A program made the translations under genes and the position numbers. A stretch of 64,000 nucleotides of DNA from Chitinophagales bacterium (GTDB lineage: Bacteria; Bacteroidota; Bacteroidia; Chitinophagales; UBA2359), in assembly GCA_016787295.1 (NCBI GenBank), contig JAEUUX010000291.1, positions 1-64,000 on the forward strand, written 5' to 3'. Within the stretch, counting starts at the first letter, position 1. The number at the start of each line of letters is the position of its first letter. The notes beneath the pieces are model-generated. The model was not told the DNA's origin and ran no database searches. It was given only the letters and a program-made list of their open reading frames with translations. Positions 16,483 through 25,816 of this stretch are shown here, piece after piece.

Positions 16483-18153
16483 TTATAAGCGGGCAATAAT
16501 TTCTTCAACCGTAAAAACGATTTGCTCTTCGGCGCGACGCACTCGCAACGCCAATATCTCTGCTTCGCGCAAAATGTTGGCTCTGAATACTTGGTCTGTC
16601 AAGGCAGCGGCATTGATTTGGACGTTGAGATAGGCACCCAAAACGGCTGTTCTGGCACACATCGCTCCCACACCTGCATCGGAAACGGAATTTGGATTGC
16701 CCAAAACTGCCATATTTTGTATGACTTCCATCGCTTCGAGGGCTACCTCCATGACCTGAAACGGCACTTTGGTGGCATGTTGTGTGGCGGTTTCTATGGC
16801 TTCGGTGCGCATTTTTTTGGCAGCATCGGTATTTTGCGGCAGTCGGTGTGCTTCCATAAGTTGGTTGAACGCGCGGGTGTCTTCGTCCACAAAGTGCATT
16901 AGTTGAGCTTTGAGGCGCTGTCCATGTTCTGCCCAATCGGAAAACTCCTCCCAGCGGTCGTCCCAGCCGCGTTTGTGCGACGACAAATTGGCAACCATTG
17001 TCCCCAATGCCACTCCCAAAGCACCCACGTATGCCGCAATACTACCACCACCGGGAGCAGGTGATTCGGAGGCGACTTCTTCGACAAAATCTTTGAGAGT
17101 CATGTCCAACAAAGGCGTGTTGGATTGTTGCTCCATAACATATTCGATGATTTTCTTCTTAGGCTCAAAAGGAGTTAAGTCGTCTAAGCCAAGCGATTTG
17201 ACGGCAATTTTGATGAGTTCGGCATCAGACACACCCAACGACCGCTTTTGTTTGCGCAAAAAATAACGACCTGCATCTAACATCGCTTTGAGCGGCACCA
17301 AACCCACCAACTCGGAGCCAGTGACACGCATACCGCGCGAGGCAGCACTGCGGCACACTTCGTCAAAAGCTATATGGATAGGGGTGATTTGGATATTGGT
17401 GAGGTTCATCGATATTTGGGCAATGCCATATTCGGGAATATACCAACCAATTGCTTTAACAGCTTTGAGCGTGCCGGGTTGTTTCACCTCTTTGCCTTTG
17501 GCATCTTTGACCGTCCGTCCTGCTTCGCGCACATCAAAAGCCACAGCATTGGCTCGGCGTGTGGAGGTGGTGTTGAGGTTAATGTTGTAGGCAACCAAAA
17601 AGTCGCGCGCACCAATGACGGTAGCGCCCGATTTTTTGGCGGTCTCGGTATATTCGGCTTTACCATAGTCAGGTTTCCAATCTTTGTGTTGCAATTTTTC
17701 GGGCAATGCCTCGTATTCGCCGCTTCGGATAGTCGCCAAATTTTTGCGTTCGGACGTGCTTGCGGCGGCTTCGTAGAGATACACTGGTATGTCGAGTTCG
17801 CTGGCAACGCGCGCTGCCAATTTTTGAGCATACACAACGGTCTCTTGCATACTGATATTGGCAATCGGAATAAGTGGACACACATCGGTAGCACCCATGC
17901 GCGGGTGTTCGCCCGTGTGTTGCGACATATCGATGAGTTGAGCGGCTTTTTGTATGGCAAGAAATGCTGCCTCGACCACTGCTTCGGGTTCGCCCACAAA
18001 AGTCACCACCGTTCTGTTGGTGGATTTTCCGGGGTCTACGTCCAACAACTGCACTCCTTTGACGGTGGTAATGGTTTGGGTGATTTGGTCGATAATTTGT
18101 TGGTTGTTGCCTTCAGAAAAATTTGGCACACACTCAATTAGTTGTTTATTCAT
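16483..18153 (-). CDS. ftcD: Bifunctional glutamate formimidoyltransferase / formimidotetrahydrofolate cyclodeaminase
   Basis: In histidine degradation the first domain moves the formimino group from formiminoglutamate to tetrahydrofolate, and the second releases ammonia to give methenyl-THF. The 556-residue protein contains both. Residues about 1-330 are the transferase (IECVPNFSEGNN at the start, HTGEHPRMGATDVCPLIP, YLYEAAA, GARDFLVAYNINL). Residues about 350-556 are the cyclodeaminase (FVEEVASESPAPGGGS, LGNPNSVSDAGVGA). This is the fused arrangement known from animals and some bacteria. No other hut genes are nearby. DUF486 lies 48 bp downstream of nothing else on this strand and upstream of ftcD, so the two may be cotranscribed. 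Confidence 0.93.
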   Translation of the reverse strand: MNKQLIECVPNFSEGNNQQIIDQITQTITTVKGVQLLDVDPGKSTNRTVVTFVGEPEAVVEAAFLAIQKAAQLIDMSQHTGEHPRMGATDVCPLIPIANISMQETVVYAQKLAARVASELDIPVYLYEAAASTSERKNLATIRSGEYEALPEKLQHKDWKPDYGKAEYTETAKKSGATVIGARDFLVAYNINLNTTSTRRANAVAFDVREAGRTVKDAKGKEVKQPGTLKAVKAIGWYIPEYGIAQISMNLTNIQITPIHIAFDEVCRSAASRGMRVTGSELVGLVPLKAMLDAGRYFLRKQKRSLGVSDAELIKIAVKSLGLDDLTPFEPKKKIIEYVMEQQSNTPLLDMTLKDFVEEVASESPAPGGGSIAAYVGALGVALGTMVANLSSHKRGWDDRWEEFSDWAEHGQRLKAQLMHFVDEDTRAFNQLMEAHRLPQNTDAAKKMRTEAIETATQHATKVPFQVMEVALEAMEVIQNMAVLGNPNSVSDAGVGAMCARTAVLGAYLNVQINAAALTDQVFRANILREAEILALRVRRAEEQIVFTVEEIIARL

Positions 18154-18201
18154 GTTAAAAACGCAATATTTGGAAAACTGTTTGGGCTGCTGCCAATAGG
18201 T

Positions 18202-18570
18202 TTATTTTTTGAAAATGAAATAGACTGCCACAATCAGCAAACAAAAACCAATAAGATGATTGAGGCGAAAAGTCTCGGTTTTGAACACCAAAAGGGTGAA
18301 CAAGGTGAAAGTTAACAAGCTAATAACTTCTTGTATAACCTTGAGTTGCCACAAATTGAAAGGACCACCGTTGCCTTGAAAACCAATGCGGTTGGCAGGA
18401 ACTTGGAAACAATACTCCAATAAAGCAATGCCCCAACTCAGCAAAATGATGCCCACAATACCTATTTTTTCAAAACTTTTGTATTGGCTGAATTTGAGAT
18501 GTCCATACCATGCAATGGTCATAAAAGTATTGGAGCAAAGGAGCAAAAGGAGTGTTAGGAGGGGTTTCAT
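18202..18570 (-). CDS. DUF486 (DMT-like) small membrane protein
   Basis: A 122-residue, four-helix integral membrane protein of the DUF486 family, related in size to half-sized drug/metabolite transporters. Characteristic stretches are SNTFMTIAWYGHLKF, the conserved EYCFQVPANRIGF and PFNLWQLKVIQEV. The function of the family is not established. It lies 48 bp upstream of ftcD on the same strand. A MITE-like repeat copy lies 88 bp upstream of its start and may separate it from the dehydrogenase gene. Confidence 0.83.
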   Translation of the reverse strand: MKPLLTLLLLLCSNTFMTIAWYGHLKFSQYKSFEKIGIVGIILLSWGIALLEYCFQVPANRIGFQGNGGPFNLWQLKVIQEVISLLTFTLFTLLVFKTETFRLNHLIGFCLLIVAVYFIFKK

Positions 18571-18657
18571 GGGGGATTAGAAATTAATAGAACATCGAAA
18601 TATAACATCACATCGAGTCGAAATTGTAGCAAATTACCAATGAAACAAAAAAATCCA

Positions 18658-18888
18658 TAGTGTTTCATTTTGGTTAAATAGTCTGATAATAATACATTGA
18701 TTTTTTTGGGCGTTTCCCTGCGGGTCGGGCTGCTGCGGGCTTCGCTTTGCTTGGTGCTGCGTTGCTCTCCGCACTGGCTAACGCCACCCTCCGCATCCCT
18801 AACGCGCTTCGCCATTCGAACAAAAATATCGTTATTTTTTACAGCAAAAACAGCTTTTTTCCGACAAAAAAGATAAAACAGAACAATA
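18658..18888 (+). repeat. MITE-like dispersed repeat, copy 2 (231 bp, intact)
   Basis: The left end is TAGTGTTTCATTTTGG. The GC-rich core starts at about 18710 (TTGGGCGTTTCCCTGCGGG), and the right end is ATAAAACAGAACAATA. The ends form an imperfect inverted repeat (TAGTGTT/TATTGTT, TTTT, GTCnGA in register). TA lies at both outer ends, compatible with a TA target. This copy gives the uninterrupted sequence against which the IS insertion in copy 3 can be read. Confidence 0.8.
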
Positions 18889-18916
18889 GTTAAGATTTTC
18901 GCATCAAAACTTCGCC

Positions 18917-19774
18917 CTACTCATACTCATAAAACCCCTTACCCGATTTTCGCCCACAAAAACCAGCTAAGACTTTTTGTTGTTGAATGCGGCTCGGACG
19001 GAAGCGCGGTACATAGTGAAACGACTCGAACAAAGACGAAGTGACCGAAAAATTAACATCAACCCCAATCAAGTCCATCAAGCGAAAAGCGCCCATTTTG
19101 AAACCTGTTGCTTCGAGCAGTTCGTCGATGGTGGCATGGTCGGCAACCTGCTCTTCGAGGATTTGCAACGACTCGACATAGTAGGGACGCGCTACACGGT
19201 TGACAATAAACCCGGGCGAATCAGCGGCTTGTACCGTTGTTTTGCCCATTTTTTGTGCCAATTCCGTAATAATCTGGCACACTTCGGGCGCAGTTGCAGC
19301 TCCTGCAATCACTTCGACCAATTTCATCAGGTGGGCAGGGTTAAAAAAGTGCATACCCACCACGCGCTCGGGCTGTGGTATGGCAGCCGCAATTTGCGTA
19401 ATAGGGATAGACGAGGTATTGCTTGCCAAAATGGTTGTCGGCGGGTTGAGATGAGCTATTTGTTGAAAAATATCGACCTTTATCGCCAATTTTTCCACTA
19501 CTGCCTCAATGACAATATCTCCCACTAATTCAGCTATGTGGTGGGTGGTCACGATGCGTTGCAAAGCGGCTTGTTGCGCGTCGGCGGTCATTTTGTTGCG
19601 CTTGACGGCTTCCGAAAGATTATGCGCGATGTGTTGTTGGGCTTTGGGCAAAGCATCGGCATTGATGTCAAACAATATTGTCCGATAACCCGCTACTGCA
19701 CACAATTGGGCAATACCTGCTCCCATTGTGCCTGCCCCAACGATGACAATGGTTTTGATGTCCGAAAAATTCAT
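18917..19774 (-). CDS. 3-hydroxybutyryl-CoA/3-hydroxyacyl-CoA dehydrogenase
   Basis: An NAD-dependent oxidoreductase interconverting 3-hydroxyacyl-CoA and 3-oxoacyl-CoA, in fatty-acid or butyrate-type pathways. The 285-residue protein has the Rossmann motif VGAGTMGAGIAQLCA at the N-terminus, ASNTSSIPIT, the catalytic-histidine segment MHFFNPAHLMKLVEV, and PGFIVNRV opening the C-terminal helical domain. The ATG at 19774 (MNFSDIKT) matches family starts; the frame extends upstream to 19822, but those residues look non-homologous. No thiolase or crotonase gene is adjacent. It could equally be a PaaH-type enzyme. Confidence 0.9.
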   Translation of the reverse strand: MNFSDIKTIVIVGAGTMGAGIAQLCAVAGYRTILFDINADALPKAQQHIAHNLSEAVKRNKMTADAQQAALQRIVTTHHIAELVGDIVIEAVVEKLAIKVDIFQQIAHLNPPTTILASNTSSIPITQIAAAIPQPERVVGMHFFNPAHLMKLVEVIAGAATAPEVCQIITELAQKMGKTTVQAADSPGFIVNRVARPYYVESLQILEEQVADHATIDELLEATGFKMGAFRLMDLIGVDVNFSVTSSLFESFHYVPRFRPSRIQQQKVLAGFCGRKSGKGFYEYE

Positions 19775-19901
19775 GTTGCTTGGATAATGCAATACAAAAC
19801 ACCCTATACACGCTAACGCCATAGCACACCAAACGGCTATATCGTGGGCAATTTATAGGGTGTCTTGTGGGGGGTAAAAAAAGAACAAAAGGTGGAAGGA
19901 T

Positions 19902-20318
19902 TTATAACTTCGTACAAGTAGAAGTACAACTTTCGCCGCCACCTTGCACCGAGTAGGTATAAGTTACGGTCAATAAATTGTCGTTGATAGCACCTGTACC
20001 GTTGCTGATGTTCACCGCAATACCGTTGATGGTCAATGTTTGGGCTGCAATGGTCAAATTATCGCCATTTACTGTGGCTGTCACTGCTGCTGTGGTGGCA
20101 AAATTACCAAAACCTGTCATCACAATAGCATCGTCGTTGCTGGTTGAGGCTGTAATACTCATGGAGTAGGAAGAATTACCTGTTTGTGAGCAGGCTTCGG
20201 TTACGGTATAAGACCCTATAAATTTATCACGTGCGGGTTCATCGTCTTTTTTGCAACCTGTAATGGCTACCATAGCAATGCTACAAAAAAGCAAGCAAAT
20301 CTGTAAGAAATTTTTCAT
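19902..20318 (-). CDS. Hypothetical lipoprotein
   Basis: A 138-residue protein with a lipoprotein signal peptide: a hydrophobic stretch followed by the lipobox ITGC at about residue 22, then KKDDEPA. The mature part is T/S/N-rich and predicted to be beta-stranded, with four cysteines that could pair (EACSQT, GESCTSTCTKL). I do not recognise the family; it resembles small lipocalin-like lipoproteins of Bacteroidota only in size and composition. A TACCTTTG -7 element lies 35 bp upstream, so it is probably a single-gene unit. Confidence 0.7.
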   Translation of the reverse strand: MKNFLQICLLFCSIAMVAITGCKKDDEPARDKFIGSYTVTEACSQTGNSSYSMSITASTSNDDAIVMTGFGNFATTAAVTATVNGDNLTIAAQTLTINGIAVNISNGTGAINDNLLTVTYTYSVQGGGESCTSTCTKL

Positions 20319-20353
20319 CGTAAATTGGATTTTTATGAAAGAGAAATATGGCG

Positions 20354-20361
20354 CAAAGGTA
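20354..20361 (-). promoter_or_regulatory. -7 element of the lipoprotein gene
   Basis: TACCTTTG on the minus strand, 35 bp upstream of the ATG at 20318. Confidence 0.5.
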
Positions 20362-20509
20362 CACTATTATTTTGAAAGTAACACTATATAAGATAGGTTT
20401 TTTTCCTGCATTTTTGCTGCTATGCGCATTTAGTCTGTCCATTTTTCGCTCCTGATATAGGCAAGTAGATAAAAAAATAAGCCGTTTTTTGAAAAAAAAA
20501 GGACAAAAA

Positions 20510-20541
20510 TTTGGCGCTTAAAAAAAAAAGATTGACCTTTG
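20510..20541 (+). promoter_or_regulatory. Promoter of fbp
   Basis: TTTG (20510-20513), 20-bp spacer, then GACCTTTG (20534-20541). The -7 deviates from TAnnTTTG only in its first base, and the spacing fits the Bacteroidota primary-sigma consensus. The leader before the ATG is about 85 nt. Confidence 0.55.
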
Positions 20542-20628
20542 CAGTGTTAGCGAAATTTCGCAAAAAACGAAATTACTCTAATCCAAACAATAGACATTTT
20601 TTAACAAATTTAGAGAAACGATTGTATT

Positions 20629-21651
20629 ATGGTAATCAATAAAGTAATTACGCTCAATGAGTTTATTTTAGAGACACAAAAAGATTTTCCCTACGCCAGC
20701 GGCGAGCTATCTGGTTTGTTGGGAGACATTGCATTTGCTGCCAAACTCATCAACCGCTCGGTCAACAAAGCGGGTTTGATAGATATTTTGGGCAATGCAG
20801 GCAATTCCAACATACATGGCGAAGAGGTCAAAAAATTAGACATCTATGCCCACGAACAAATGACCAATTGTTTGCGCGTAAGTGGTGAGTGTGCTGGTAT
20901 CGCTTCGGAAGAAGCCGATGGTATTGTGGTTTTTGACGATGAACGTTCGCGCAAAGCCCAATATGTGGTTTGTTTCGACCCTTTAGATGGTTCGTCTAAC
21001 ATTGATGTTAATATCTCTATAGGTACTATATTTGCCATTTATCGCAAAATCAACCCTGTCGGTATTTGTGACGAATTAGATTTTTTACAACCCGGCAAGC
21101 AGTTAGTAGCTGCGGGTTATGTTATCTATGGTTCCTCTACCATGATGGTCTATTCTACTGGCAATGGTGTGAATGGGTTTACCCTCGACCCTTCCATTGG
21201 TGAATTTTGTTTGTCGCACCCCAACATACAAACACCCCCAAAAGGCAGTATTTATTCTGTCAACGAAAGTTATTGGAACAAATTTTCGCCAGGTGTCAAC
21301 AATTTTATTCGCTATTGCAAAGATAATGACAAAGCCACCGGTCGTCCGTTCAATTCACGCTATATTGGAACATTGGTCTCCGATTTTCACCGCAACCTCA
21401 TCAAAGGTGGCATCTTTATGTATCCTGCTACCACTTCGCACCCCAACGGAAAATTGCGTTTGATGTATGAATGCAACCCTATGGCATTTTTAGTAGAAAA
21501 AGCGGGAGGCATGGCAACCGACGGAGCACAACGCATTTTGGACATTCAACCCACCGCCTTACACCAGCGTTCGCCTTTGTTCATTGGTGCTACCGATTTG
21601 GTGCGAAAAGCAATGGAGTTCGTCTATGAAGAACAATATGCAGCCTTGTAG
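20629..21651 (+). CDS. fbp: Fructose-1,6-bisphosphatase, class I
   Basis: This gluconeogenic enzyme hydrolyses fructose-1,6-bisphosphate to fructose-6-phosphate with Mg2+. The 340-residue protein shows [14 protein letters not shown] and SEEADG metal-site segments, the class I signature [14 protein letters not shown], the sugar-phosphate loop [18 protein letters not shown] and the C-terminal [12 protein letters not shown]. It is a monocistronic unit with its own promoter and a T-run hairpin downstream. Confidence 0.95.
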   Translation: MVINKVITLNEFILETQKDFPYASGELSGLLGDIAFAAKLINRSVNKAGLIDILGNAGNSNIHGEEVKKLDIYAHEQMTNCLRVSGECAGIASEEADGIVVFDDERSRKAQYVVCFDPLDGSSNIDVNISIGTIFAIYRKINPVGICDELDFLQPGKQLVAAGYVIYGSSTMMVYSTGNGVNGFTLDPSIGEFCLSHPNIQTPPKGSIYSVNESYWNKFSPGVNNFIRYCKDNDKATGRPFNSRYIGTLVSDFHRNLIKGGIFMYPATTSHPNGKLRLMYECNPMAFLVEKAGGMATDGAQRILDIQPTALHQRSPLFIGATDLVRKAMEFVYEEQYAAL

Positions 21652-21738
21652 CAAGACAATGATGAACAATGATTTTACCATAAACCCATATCCCAATTAT
21701 TACAATTATTCAGAGTAAAATTTTTTGAGGTGTTTTAA

Positions 21739-21773
21739 GCAGTCCCGTCCGAGAGGTCGGGCTGTCTTTTTTT
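21739..21773 (+). terminator. Terminator downstream of fbp
   Basis: CAG-t-CCCG-t-CC pairs with GG-t-CGGGCTG around a GAGA loop and is followed by TCTTTTTTT. The stem carries a bulge and a mismatch, but the T-run is strong. Confidence 0.7.
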
Positions 21774-21799
21774 GTCTATCATTGTTGTTTGGCAAACAT

Positions 21800-22549
21800 T
21801 CAAAAACTTTCTAATGCTACCACACCCAAACGCTTGCCTGCCACCACAAAATAAGGCGGAGCGAAAGGCGGAAAATAGGTGGCTCGCAAATGTCGTTCTA
21901 TCTTTTCGGCACTCCACGACAGGTCAATGGCTTTTAACTGCTCAATGTCTTTCCGAAAATGGTAGCTACTTGGGTGTGTTTGGCTGCGTGTGTTTTGTGG
22001 AATAGGTGTGTAGTTGCCCCTCAAAATGTCGCCAATATGTTGAATAAACAAATCGATGGAATATTGCTGGGTTTGCTCAAAAAGGTCTTTGACCCAACAA
22101 TCAGCAGGAATCGGAAAGCGTTTTTCGAACAAAATATCTCCACTGTCAATACCAGCTTCGAGGCGGTGCAAAGTGGTGCCATATTCCGTTGCTCCATCAG
22201 CAATAGCAAACGAAAAAGGGTGGCAACCGCGATATTCAGGCAAAGGCGCAGTATGCAAATTTATTGCCAAACAACGAGCTTGGTCGATGTGGTGTTGGCG
22301 CAAAATTTGGTGATATTGCACCGAAATAATAAAATCGCACACAGGTAGGTCTGTCAAGTTGGATAGAACAGGAATTTGGTGTACTTCGCAAAAATTGCTA
22401 ATGCTTTGTGCTTTGTTATTCAAAATGGCTTTATCGTTAGTGCCAACAGCCACCACTTGGGCATCTAAAGTAGCGGCATTTTGCCACAAAAACTCCAAAC
22501 AAGCATAGCCCAATGGTTTTGCTCCTAAAAAAACAATGGTTTTTGTCAT
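21800..22549 (-). CDS. Formyltransferase-family protein (Fmt-like)
   Basis: A protein of the 10-formyl-THF-dependent formyltransferase fold. The 249 residues contain the catalytic region NLHTAPLPEYRGCHPF and the later TTLHRLEAGIDSGDIL with the catalytic Asp. It is shorter than methionyl-tRNA formyltransferase (about 310 aa) and lacks the typical Fmt C-terminal barrel, so a sugar- or amino-sugar N-formyltransferase, or an orphan paralogue, is more likely than Fmt. The start is at 22549 (MTKTIVFLGAKPLG); the frame opens at 22570. It is convergent with fbp. The substrate is unknown. Confidence 0.75.
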   Translation of the reverse strand: MTKTIVFLGAKPLGYACLEFLWQNAATLDAQVVAVGTNDKAILNNKAQSISNFCEVHQIPVLSNLTDLPVCDFIISVQYHQILRQHHIDQARCLAINLHTAPLPEYRGCHPFSFAIADGATEYGTTLHRLEAGIDSGDILFEKRFPIPADCWVKDLFEQTQQYSIDLFIQHIGDILRGNYTPIPQNTRSQTHPSSYHFRKDIEQLKAIDLSWSAEKIERHLRATYFPPFAPPYFVVAGKRLGVVALESF

Positions 22550-22659
22550 AATGGCTGCAAAATACGACAAATTGTGACAAGTTTATAGGCATTGGTAGAT
22601 TTTTTAATTTATCCATGAACAGACCACGCCAAAATAGCACAAAATTCAAACAATAGCCG

Positions 22660-22667
22660 TAACTTTG
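22660..22667 (+). promoter_or_regulatory. Candidate -7 element upstream of the nuclease-like gene and mrdA
   Basis: TAACTTTG on the plus strand, about 180 bp before the ATG at 22847. The long distance makes this tentative. Confidence 0.3.
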
Positions 22668-22846
22668 TGCGTTTTTACATCTATTGTTTGCAGAACAAAA
22701 ACAGTTTGTCTGAACAACATTTGCAAAATCAACTGATAAACAAACCAAAACAAAAATAGTCCTTTGGTTATTTTCATGATAAGATGCCAACTAAAATCGA
22801 TACATCATTAGTTGTCTAACCCTACAGTTTTTAATCCATAAATTTT

Positions 22847-23449
22847 ATGAAATGGCACACCGACTTTACTTTTGCCAAACTAAAGCGCGATTTTGGTATT
22901 GACCAAACGAGTATTTTTTTGTTCAACACTCAAGTTATTTCGCCTGTGTTGCCTTCCGAACGCCTATTGCTCGATTTGCAAGAGGCAAAAGATATGCCTT
23001 TGATGACCGAAAAAGCCAAATCGGAGAGCATCATTGCCCCTATTGTGCGCGAAATTAAACGCAATAATCCAAATATCACTATTTTTTCGGGTTATACGCT
23101 GAATATTGAAGGGCAAAAAGATTTAAATGGTATTCCCGATTTTTTGATTTCTGCTAAACCCGGACTTGTTGAGCCGCAACGTCCGATTTTTTGTATATTT
23201 GAATCTAAAAACAAAGCTCCCGAAGAAGGTTTTGCACAATGTGCCGCCGAAATGTATGCCGCTCGTTTGTTTAATATCCAAAATAATGACCCTTACGAAA
23301 CCATTTATGGCGCTGTTACGAATGCTTTCGATTGGGTATTTCTTAAGTTGGAAGGCAACACTGTTTTTATCGACAAAGAGCGTTATTATCTCAACGAATC
23401 GTCTAAATTATTAGGCATTTTGCAATATATTATTACACAATATCATTAA
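22847..23449 (+). CDS. PD-(D/E)XK nuclease-like protein (HsdR-N-like), family member C
   Basis: A 200-residue soluble protein not assigned to a named family by me, but clearly a paralogue of the genes at 51577, 52213 and 55947. Shared motifs in order are TEKAKSESIIAPIV (Glu55), IFSGYTLNIE, GIPDFL (Asp98), IFESK (Glu119, Lys121), AQCAAEMYAARLFN (Gln131), and a C-terminal WVFLKLEGNTVFID. The E...D...ExK...Q order matches the PD-(D/E)XK fold as in the N-terminal domain of type I restriction HsdR. Nuclease activity is inferred. It lies 88 bp upstream of mrdA in the same direction, so it is likely cotranscribed. Confidence 0.7.
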   Translation: MKWHTDFTFAKLKRDFGIDQTSIFLFNTQVISPVLPSERLLLDLQEAKDMPLMTEKAKSESIIAPIVREIKRNNPNITIFSGYTLNIEGQKDLNGIPDFLISAKPGLVEPQRPIFCIFESKNKAPEEGFAQCAAEMYAARLFNIQNNDPYETIYGAVTNAFDWVFLKLEGNTVFIDKERYYLNESSKLLGILQYIITQYH

Positions 23450-23537
23450 ATAAAAAATCAAATATTCTCTATATAAGGTATCATTTTGTTGTCAGTTTGT
23501 TTTTAAACAAAGATACTTTACTGAATATCGCTTTATT

Positions 23538-25649
23538 ATGGAAAACATAAATATCCGCCAAATTGTGGTGCAGGGAATTTTTGTTGTCATTGGATTATTG
23601 TTGTTGATACGCCTATTTTTCATGCAAGTCATGGATACCTCTTATGTGGCGATGGCTCGCAACAATGCCGTGCGCGAAATATCAAGCTATCCTTCGCGCG
23701 GCTTAATCTATGACCGCAACGACACCTTATTGGTCAACAACGAACCTGTATATGATTTGATGATTATTCCCAATCAAATACAGCCTTTCGACACCCTCAA
23801 ATTGTGCAACTTGTTGGGGGTGACCATAGCCGATTTTTATGAAAACTACGACCATTTACCCACTTTGAAAGGGTATTCTCCCTATAAACCGCAAACCTTG
23901 TTCAAACAGATTCCTGCCGAAACCTACGCGCGCGTGCAGGAATATCTCTACCAATTTCCGGGGTTTTATCCTCAAATCCGTACTGTTCGAATCTATCATA
24001 CTGGTGTGGCGGGACATATTCTGGGTTATATTGGCGAGGCTAATCAACAACAAATTGACACATCGAGCTACTATCGTATGGGTGATTATGTGGGAATTAG
24101 CGGCATAGAGCGTTATTATGAAAAAGCCTTGCGCGGCGAACGTGGGGTTAAATACATGATGATTGATGTGCATGGCACCGAAGTTGGCAAGTTTGCAGAT
24201 AGTCAATATGACCGCGAAGCCATAGCAGGACAAAACCTACAACTCACCTTAGATATGGAACTCCAAGCCTATTGCGAACAAATTATGGCGAACAAAAAAG
24301 GGAGTATCGTGGCTATTGAACCCACTACTGGCGAAATTTTGGCAATGGTCAGCAGTCCTTACTATGACCCACGCCTTTTGACAGGTCCGTTGCGTGGCAA
24401 AGCAATGGCAGAACTCTCCCAAGACCCCCTGAAACCTTTGTTTAATCGTGCTTTGAGTGCCTACTATCCACCCGGATCTATCTTTAAACCCATTATGGCA
24501 TTGATAGCTTTGCAAGAAGGTGTGAGTACACCCAATACCTATTTTCCCTGCTATGGAGCATACAAATTGGGCTTGTTGCGCGTCAAATGTCACCACCATG
24601 CCCAATGCTATTCGGTACAAACAGCTTTGGAGCATTCTTGTAATGCTTATTTTTGTCACTTGTTCAAAATTTGTGTCGAACAAAACAAATATGACAATTT
24701 AGAGGCAGGTTTGCGCGATTGGAAACGCTATCTAAGCACCTTCAACTTGGGTATCCCAATGATAACAGATGTACCAGGTCCTTCGCGCGGCTATATTCCT
24801 GGTCCTGAACGCTATGACCGTATGTATGGTAAAAAGTATTGGAAAGCCAACAGCATCATCTCGCTGGGAATTGGACAAGGGGAAATGGGCATGACACCTT
24901 TGCAAATGGCGCACAGCATGGCAATTATTGCTAATCGTGGTAAATTCTATTATCCTCATGTCACCAAACCCTTAGTGGGAGACAAGGATAATCCCTACAT
25001 TGTGCAACACAAAGTACCAATAGAGGAGCGTCATTTTTTACCCGTTATTGAAGGTATGCGCAGGGTTGTGACAACAGGTACTGCGCGACTTAAAGGTGTA
25101 GGCGGTTTGGACATTTGTGGCAAAACAGGTACCGCCCAAAACCCACATGGTAAGGATCACTCTTTGTTTGCGGCTTTTGCTCCGATGAACAACCCTAAAA
25201 TAGCCGTTGCGGTGATTATCGAAAATGCAGGTTGGGGCTACAAAATTGCTGCTCCCATCGCAAGTTTGGTTATCAACAAATACCTTAACCGCGAAACAGG
25301 AGGCAGTTTGCGCGGCTTGGAATACAAAATGATGCGCCTAACCTTGATGTATAGACCGCGTATCGATGCACCGAGCCTCGAAAAACCCAAAGAAAAAGTA
25401 GAAGAAGTAAGCGACGATGATATTAGAAGCCAATTCTTTGATGGTGGTATTGAGGACGAAGCCAGAGCTATCCAAAACCTCGCTCTGCCAAATCCATCAC
25501 CCTACCAACAACCCGCAGGACCAACGTTGCCGGGCGTATCGCCTACCTACACCAAACCCGATCCCGCTACAACACCACCTAATCCTGCTACACCTTCTAC
25601 CATCGACCCACCACCTGCCGAAGAAACTCCACCACCACAATTAGAATAA
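23538..25649 (+). CDS. mrdA: Penicillin-binding protein 2 (peptidoglycan transpeptidase)
   Basis: PBP2 cross-links peptidoglycan during side-wall elongation with RodA and MreC. The 703-residue protein has an N-terminal anchor (about residues 10-30), a dimerisation domain (NNAVREISSYPSRGLIYDRN, GHILGYIGE) and the transpeptidase domain with Ser314-x-x-Lys317 (PPGSIFKP), Ser367-Cys-Asn369 and Lys529-Thr-Gly-Thr532. A P/T-rich tail of about 100 residues at the C-terminus is longer than usual. mreC, mreD and rodA are not adjacent, so the usual mre-mrd cluster is split. A hairpin at 25686-25718 follows. Confidence 0.93.
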   Translation: MENINIRQIVVQGIFVVIGLLLLIRLFFMQVMDTSYVAMARNNAVREISSYPSRGLIYDRNDTLLVNNEPVYDLMIIPNQIQPFDTLKLCNLLGVTIADFYENYDHLPTLKGYSPYKPQTLFKQIPAETYARVQEYLYQFPGFYPQIRTVRIYHTGVAGHILGYIGEANQQQIDTSSYYRMGDYVGISGIERYYEKALRGERGVKYMMIDVHGTEVGKFADSQYDREAIAGQNLQLTLDMELQAYCEQIMANKKGSIVAIEPTTGEILAMVSSPYYDPRLLTGPLRGKAMAELSQDPLKPLFNRALSAYYPPGSIFKPIMALIALQEGVSTPNTYFPCYGAYKLGLLRVKCHHHAQCYSVQTALEHSCNAYFCHLFKICVEQNKYDNLEAGLRDWKRYLSTFNLGIPMITDVPGPSRGYIPGPERYDRMYGKKYWKANSIISLGIGQGEMGMTPLQMAHSMAIIANRGKFYYPHVTKPLVGDKDNPYIVQHKVPIEERHFLPVIEGMRRVVTTGTARLKGVGGLDICGKTGTAQNPHGKDHSLFAAFAPMNNPKIAVAVIIENAGWGYKIAAPIASLVINKYLNRETGGSLRGLEYKMMRLTLMYRPRIDAPSLEKPKEKVEEVSDDDIRSQFFDGGIEDEARAIQNLALPNPSPYQQPAGPTLPGVSPTYTKPDPATTPPNPATPSTIDPPPAEETPPPQLE

Positions 25650-25685
25650 AAAAACATCGCCTCCTCATGAACTTATTAAAAAGCA

Positions 25686-25718
25686 AATTGGCTGTCCCGA
25701 AATTCGAGGCAGCCAATT
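25686..25718. terminator. Hairpin between mrdA and the convergent lipoprotein gene
   Basis: AATTGGCTG-t-CC pairs with GG-CAGCCAATT around a loop. There is no strong T-run, so function is likely but not certain. Confidence 0.6.
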
Positions 25719-25816
25719 GCATGTAAACACCATTCATATTTTCGTAGCAGTATAAAAATTATCGATGCTCGTCTCCCCACAAGCCAATAACATTGTAATA
25801 GGAATGTTGGTTTACA

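Larger units (their letters stand above)
20319..20628. other. Divergent promoter region between the lipoprotein gene and fbp
   Basis: 310 bp holding the minus-strand -7 element (20354-20361) and the plus-strand fbp promoter (20510-20541). The rest is A-rich without further recognisable features. Confidence 0.5.

Noticed and set aside
17374-18141. 255-codon plus-strand open frame opposite ftcD
   Set aside because: It is antisense to a well-supported gene, rich in H, F and G as expected of a shadow frame, and has no recognisable motif.
18567-18815. 82-codon minus-strand open frame across repeat copy 2
   Set aside because: Similar frames appear in copies 3 and 4 because the core is GC-rich. 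The reading frames are not conserved among copies.
21800-22549. Calling this gene fmt (methionyl-tRNA formyltransferase)
   Set aside because: The formyltransferase core is present, but the protein is about 60 residues too short and lacks the Fmt C-terminal domain.
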